This document shows positions 5,893 through 7,745 of a stretch of DNA of 7,745 nucleotides, in pieces. The translations under genes were made by a program, and so were the position numbers. Each line of letters starts with the position of its first letter. Position 1 is the first letter of the stretch. This DNA is from a bacterium. Lineage in GTDB: Bacteria > Chloroflexota > Dormibacteria > UBA8260 > Bog-877. Below the pieces are notes generated by a model. It saw only the letters and a program-made list of their open reading frames with translations. It did not search any database and had not been told where the DNA came from. The stretch covers positions 1-7,745 of the forward strand of contig JAJYWT010000035.1 of assembly GCA_021791345.1 (NCBI GenBank), read 5' to 3'.

Positions 5893-6780
5893 ATGTTGGG
5901 TGCCCGCCGCGATCCCCTGAGAGCCGGGGACGCATCCCGCGGAATGCTGCTTGGTATGGCCGCGGGCGAGCTCATCGGGGGGGACGCCGGCCTGCCCCTC
6001 ACCTGGCATACCCTCACCCTCGCGGAGAGCCTCAGGCGGGCAGGCCGCCTGCTCCCCGATGACGTGGTCACCGGTTGGTTGGAGCTCCCACAGGTGCACC
6101 GGTTGCCGTCCGGCTCCACCACGGGCATCGCCCTTCGGATGTCGGCCCGGGGGATGAACTCCGCGGAGCTGGGCCCGGCGGTGGCTTCGGCGGCGGGGGC
6201 GGCGGTACTGGACCTGCCGTTGGTCCGGGTGCTTCCGGTGGCCCTAGCCGCCTCCCGCAGCGGGGCAGCCACCCGAGCCTGGGCCCAGTTGGCGGCCGGG
6301 ATCACACATGGGGAGATGATGGCCCAACTCGCGGCGGTGGCAACCGCGCTGCTGGCGCGTGACCTCCTCACGCTTGACCTTGAGGACAGCCTGGTGCGGA
6401 CCGCTCAGGCGGTGCGGGAGGACGCGCCGGAGGTGTTCCAGCGGCGGCTCCGGCCGCCCGAGCCAGGATCGTGCATCCCGGAGGGAGCCGACGCCCCGGA
6501 CGTCCTGGAAGCCGCGGTGGCCGCCCTGGCCGGAGCTCGCACCTGGGCCGAGGCAGTGGATGCGGCCAGCTCGCGAAGAATCCCGGGGGACCAGTTGCCG
6601 GCCCTGGTGGGAGGGCTCGCGGGAGCCCGCTGGGGGCTGCGGGGACTGGATCAGGAGGTGCTGGCGCGCCTCCCCAAAGACCTTCCCCCCCGGCTGCTGG
6701 TCGCGGCGGAGCTGGTGGGCACCGGTCCAGTGGAGTCGCCGCTCGCCCCGTCTGGCTGGGCATGGCCCGACCCTCGATGA
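5893..6780 (+). CDS. ADP-ribosylglycohydrolase-like protein lacking most metal-binding residues
   Basis: 295 residues with the all-helical pattern of the DraG/ARH family: SRGMLLGMAAGELIG (about 15-29) for the usual RxxGALLGLAVGDALG, GAAVLDLPLV near 102-111, ITHGEMMAQLAAVATALL (137-154) for the family's THxxP helix, and PALVGGLAGARWG (236-248) for the last conserved helix. Active members cleave ADP-ribose from proteins using two metal ions held by a TDD motif and a GGDTDT motif. Here the first appears to be T37-W-H-T40 and the second P231-G-D-Q, so at most one of the key acidic residues (D233) remains. I infer an inactive or altered-function homologue, such as a binding protein. The frame is intact and codon use looks like its neighbours, so it is not decaying. 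The ATGA at its end overlaps the NYN gene start, suggesting coupled translation. Confidence 0.72.
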   Translation: MLGARRDPLRAGDASRGMLLGMAAGELIGGDAGLPLTWHTLTLAESLRRAGRLLPDDVVTGWLELPQVHRLPSGSTTGIALRMSARGMNSAELGPAVASAAGAAVLDLPLVRVLPVALAASRSGAATRAWAQLAAGITHGEMMAQLAAVATALLARDLLTLDLEDSLVRTAQAVREDAPEVFQRRLRPPEPGSCIPEGADAPDVLEAAVAALAGARTWAEAVDAASSRRIPGDQLPALVGGLAGARWGLRGLDQEVLARLPKDLPPRLLVAAELVGTGPVESPLAPSGWAWPDPR

Positions 6781-7313
6781 GCCGTTCCATCCTGGTGGTC
6801 GACGGCAGCAACGTGAGCTGGGCCTGGCCCAGGGCCCGCCCGCTCATGGTGGCCGGGCGGCACCAGGATGCCCAGGCTCTGCTCGTCTCCTACACCCAGA
6901 GCTCGCCGCTGCTCACCCAGCATGACGAGCTGGTCATCGTCTTCGACGGACCGCCGCACCACCTGCCGGGCCTCCGCGGCCCCCGGGTGCGCGTCCTCTA
7001 CCCGGACCCCGGCACCTCCGCCGACCACCGCATCATCGAGCTGGTCGAGGTCCACCGCCACCGCGGAGCGCCGGCGCTGCTGGTGAGCAGCGACCGGGCC
7101 CTCCGGGATGCGGTGCGGAGCCTGGGGGCGACCACCATGGGGGCGATGGAGCTGATCTCGGTGATCGATCGAAGGGGGGCGGCCGCCACGGGCCACTCCG
7201 CCCGGGCGCGGCTGGAGAAGCCGCTGCCCTCGGCCGAGGACACCCGTGACTGGCTGCAACGCTTCACCCACCATGAGAGGCGGCGCGGTCAGAAGGAGGG
7301 GGACTCCCGGTAG
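6777..7313 (+). CDS. YacP/Rae1-like NYN-domain protein (predicted endoribonuclease)
   Basis: 178 residues forming one NYN (PIN-like) domain. Visible landmarks: strand 1 with VVDGSNV (D9, N12), VIVFDGPPH with D57, SADHRIIELVE with D83, and LLVSSDRALRDAVRSLGA with D106. These acidic residues form the predicted metal site, and all positions I can place are present, so the protein looks catalytically competent. The family is known from B. subtilis Rae1/YacP, a ribosome-associated endoribonuclease; the target here is unknown. A basic tail (about 140-178) follows. The ATG at 6777 overlaps the upstream stop (ATGA) and leads directly into SRSILVVDGSN; an in-frame ATG at 6762 would add five residues. 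It ends the plus-strand trio and overlaps the convergent mutase gene by 25 bases. The family often sits near rlmB in other bacteria; that gene is not visible here. Confidence 0.85.
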   Translation: MSRSILVVDGSNVSWAWPRARPLMVAGRHQDAQALLVSYTQSSPLLTQHDELVIVFDGPPHHLPGLRGPRVRVLYPDPGTSADHRIIELVEVHRHRGAPALLVSSDRALRDAVRSLGATTMGAMELISVIDRRGAAATGHSARARLEKPLPSAEDTRDWLQRFTHHERRRGQKEGDSR

Positions 7314-7745
7314 GTTCCGAAGACCTCCTGGAGGGCGGCGATGATCTCACCCTCCGTGGCCAGGGCTCGGCAGCTGTCCAGGATCCGGGGCATGAGGTTC
7401 TCCGATCCTCGCGCCGCCTCCTGAAGCTTCTCGAGCGCCAGCGAGACGGAAGTGCCGTCACGTTCCTGCCGCAGCCGGCGCAGAGTGCCCAGCTGTTCCT
7501 CCTCCACCTCGGGCCCGATCCGCAGGAGGTCGGGGCCGTCCTCATCGGCGGAGAGGAAGGAGTTGACCCCCACCACCAGCCGGTCCCCCGCATCCAGCTG
7601 CTGCTGATAACGGAAGGCGGCGTCGGCGATCTCGCGCTGGAAGAAGCCCTGCTCGATGCAGGCCAGCACCCCGCCCCGGGCGTCGATCTCCTCGAAGTAC
7701 CGCTCCGCCTCCTGCTCCATCCGGTTGGTGAGGTCCTCCACGAAG
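7289..7745 (-). CDS. Methylmalonyl-CoA-mutase-family catalytic chain, C-terminal part (cut by window edge)
   Basis: About 151 codons of the 3' end are visible; the gene begins beyond the right edge. The sequence (FVEDLTNRMEQEAERYFEEI, then GGVLACIEQGFFQREIADAA and LVVGVNSF) is the last part of the substrate-binding TIM-barrel chain of B12-dependent acyl-CoA mutases. It ends in the helical tail without a B12-binding domain (no DxHxxG), so this is the split type needing a separate small subunit; the small subunit at 2983-3399 on the same strand is a candidate partner. Family reaction: carbon-skeleton rearrangement of an acyl-CoA, classically methylmalonyl-CoA to succinyl-CoA. Substrate-determining residues lie outside the window, so isobutyryl- or 2-hydroxyisobutyryl-CoA mutase remain possible. 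The GTG at 7741 is internal, not a start. Its stop overlaps the NYN gene end by 25 bases. Confidence 0.9.
   Translation of the reverse strand, partial: FVEDLTNRMEQEAERYFEEIDARGGVLACIEQGFFQREIADAAFRYQQQLDAGDRLVVGVNSFLSADEDGPDLLRIGPEVEEEQLGTLRRLRQERDGTSVSLALEKLQEAARGSENLMPRILDSCRALATEGEIIAALQEVFGTYRESPSF

Noticed and set aside
5296..6099. A 267-codon minus-strand frame under the radical SAM and ARH-like genes
   Set aside because: It is antisense to two supported genes, spans their junction, and shows no domain.
6471..6776. Longer N-terminus for the NYN protein
   Set aside because: The extra residues are Gly/Arg/Pro-rich shadow of the ARH-like gene; the ATGA overlap at 6777 is a natural start just before the NYN strand 1.

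Overview
This is a high-GC bacterial window carrying only chromosomal-type genes. I see no phage, transposon, CRISPR or RNA-gene signal. The gene set suggests an actinobacterial or neighbouring high-GC lineage (Actinomycetota, Chloroflexota or Dormibacterota-like): a split cobalamin-dependent mutase, a two-domain bL25, an AhbD/NirJ-like radical SAM/SPASM protein, a YacP-type NYN protein, frequent GTG starts and leaderless-looking start codons. The lineage call is inference only. Coding density is very high and no gap exceeds about 170 bases.

Layout, left to right. (1) 1-794 (-): the N-terminal part of a thiamine-diphosphate enzyme of the acetolactate synthase / 2-hydroxyacyl-CoA lyase type, running off the left edge. 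(2) 922-2358 (+): RarA/MgsA, divergent from the first gene. (3) 2255-4588 (-): a three-gene run, read right to left. It holds a polytopic membrane protein of unknown function, the stand-alone B12-binding small subunit of a methylmalonyl-CoA-mutase-family enzyme, and ribosomal protein bL25 (Ctc type). The bL25 tail overlaps the end of rarA antisense by 104 bases. (4) 4756-7313 (+): a compact three-gene unit with a radical SAM/SPASM protein, a degenerate ADP-ribosylglycohydrolase-like protein and a YacP-like NYN-domain protein. (5) 7289-7745 (-): the C-terminal part of the catalytic chain of a methylmalonyl-CoA-mutase-family enzyme, running off the right edge and overlapping the NYN gene tail by 25 bases.

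How they fit together. The mutase catalytic chain and its B12 subunit are on the same strand but about 3.9 kb apart. A four-gene block made of two divergent units lies between them. The acyl-CoA mutase halves and the ThDP enzyme could belong to one acyl-CoA pathway, but the substrate-determining parts lie outside the window. The most original element is the radical SAM / ARH-like / NYN unit. The ARH-like member has lost most metal-binding residues typical of its family, and I know of no described system with this combination.

Two start codons (B12 subunit and ARH-like protein) have a -10-like hexamer exactly 6 nt upstream and no usable Shine-Dalgarno sequence, which suggests leaderless mRNAs. 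rarA shows a weaker version. The ThDP enzyme, the membrane protein and bL25 have clear Shine-Dalgarno sequences.
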